Below, piece by piece: positions 33,048-33,415 of a stretch of DNA of 33,415 nucleotides; position 1 is the stretch's first letter; every line of letters begins with the position of its first letter. Made by a program: the position numbers and the translations under genes. The stretch is from Gnetum montanum (Eukaryota; Streptophyta; Gnetopsida; Gnetales; Gnetaceae). Below the pieces are notes generated by a model. The model did not search any database. It was not told the origin of the DNA and worked only from the letters and a program-made list of their open reading frames with translations. The DNA is taken from NCBI GenBank assembly GCA_015680685.1, contig MNCI01009462.1, positions 144,867 to 178,281 on the forward strand. The letters run 5' to 3'.

Positions 33048-33415
33048 ACTCTAATATTTCCCACATGCATGGATCTGCATTTCCATTTATTAATTCTAGT
33101 CATGCTCAAAAGTTTAGTTATGGGGGATATCCTCCATTCTAACAAGAAAAATTAGTGAATGTTTTTCCTTTTCTTTGATTTTAAAATTTTTTTTCCAATT
33201 TTTCATTTTCAATTTGTTGTTTTATCTTTTTGAGGGTAATCTCATCGGTGAATAAAATATTCCTTTGACTTGTCTGTTGAGGTGTTGTTCTATGCTATCA
33301 AGTCTTAGGTGACTAATTATTTGGACAATGAGCCCACAACATCCACCCATCCATTCTATTAATAAGAGGTTCTACTATGGGTATGATGATATTCTTATCA
33401 TCATTAAAACTTAAA
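33048..33415. other. Right-edge stretch, no feature recognised
   Basis: AT-rich sequence follows the gag stop. No protease or reverse-transcriptase motif is visible before the window ends. Confidence 0.35.

Overview
This window looks like repeat-dense nuclear DNA of a seed plant with a large genome; it could be a gymnosperm, but nothing here fixes the lineage. One ordinary host gene is visible: a ten-exon gene for the 26S proteasome ATPase RPT4 (CDS 15250-17557, + strand, 398 aa). It appears intact, with compact GT-AG introns, a CpG-rich first exon and a poly(A) signal. Nearly everything else is transposable-element DNA in several layers of decay.

Layout. 321-11877 is one LTR retrotransposon on the minus strand. 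It has two ~1.55-kb LTRs (321-1901 and 10328-11877), a primer-binding site, a polypurine tract, a decayed Ty3/gypsy-type gag and an aspartic-protease domain. I see no reverse transcriptase, RNase H or integrase. The place where they would sit holds a ~1.3-kb array of ~30-bp tandem repeats. A related LTR in the opposite orientation (about 6327-7791) lies inside it. 11878-15000 is AT-rich and carries at least three copies of a tRNA-derived SINE, two of them with clear target-site duplications. The RPT4 gene follows. 17980-19300 has short local duplications. About 19320-19499 is a fragment of a LINE reverse-transcriptase ORF.

From about 21590 to 24440 there is an array of ~80-bp repeats, each with inverted TAGAACCA/TGGTTCTA arms, split by a solo LTR (21984-22634) with a GAGCT target-site duplication. 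25072-25970 is a second, different gypsy gag-protease remnant (+ strand) with a zinc knuckle. A probable Ty1/copia 3' LTR edge lies at 27221. At 29814 a second copy of the solo-LTR family begins in the opposite orientation. It is followed by a primer-binding site and a long, stop-riddled Athila-like gag (30809-33047) that runs toward the right edge.

The only functional pathway visible is the proteasome: RPT4 belongs to the hexameric ATPase ring of the 19S regulatory particle. The rest records repeated insertion and decay. Stops and repeat variants are largely C-to-T/G-to-A changes, as expected of methylated, silenced elements. I found no convincing new enzymatic or defence system. The more unusual items are the pol-less gag-protease element with its internal 30-bp array, the hairpin motif repeated inside its LTRs, the ~80-bp inverted-arm array, and the GATATC palindrome cluster upstream of the LTR TATA box in the second family.
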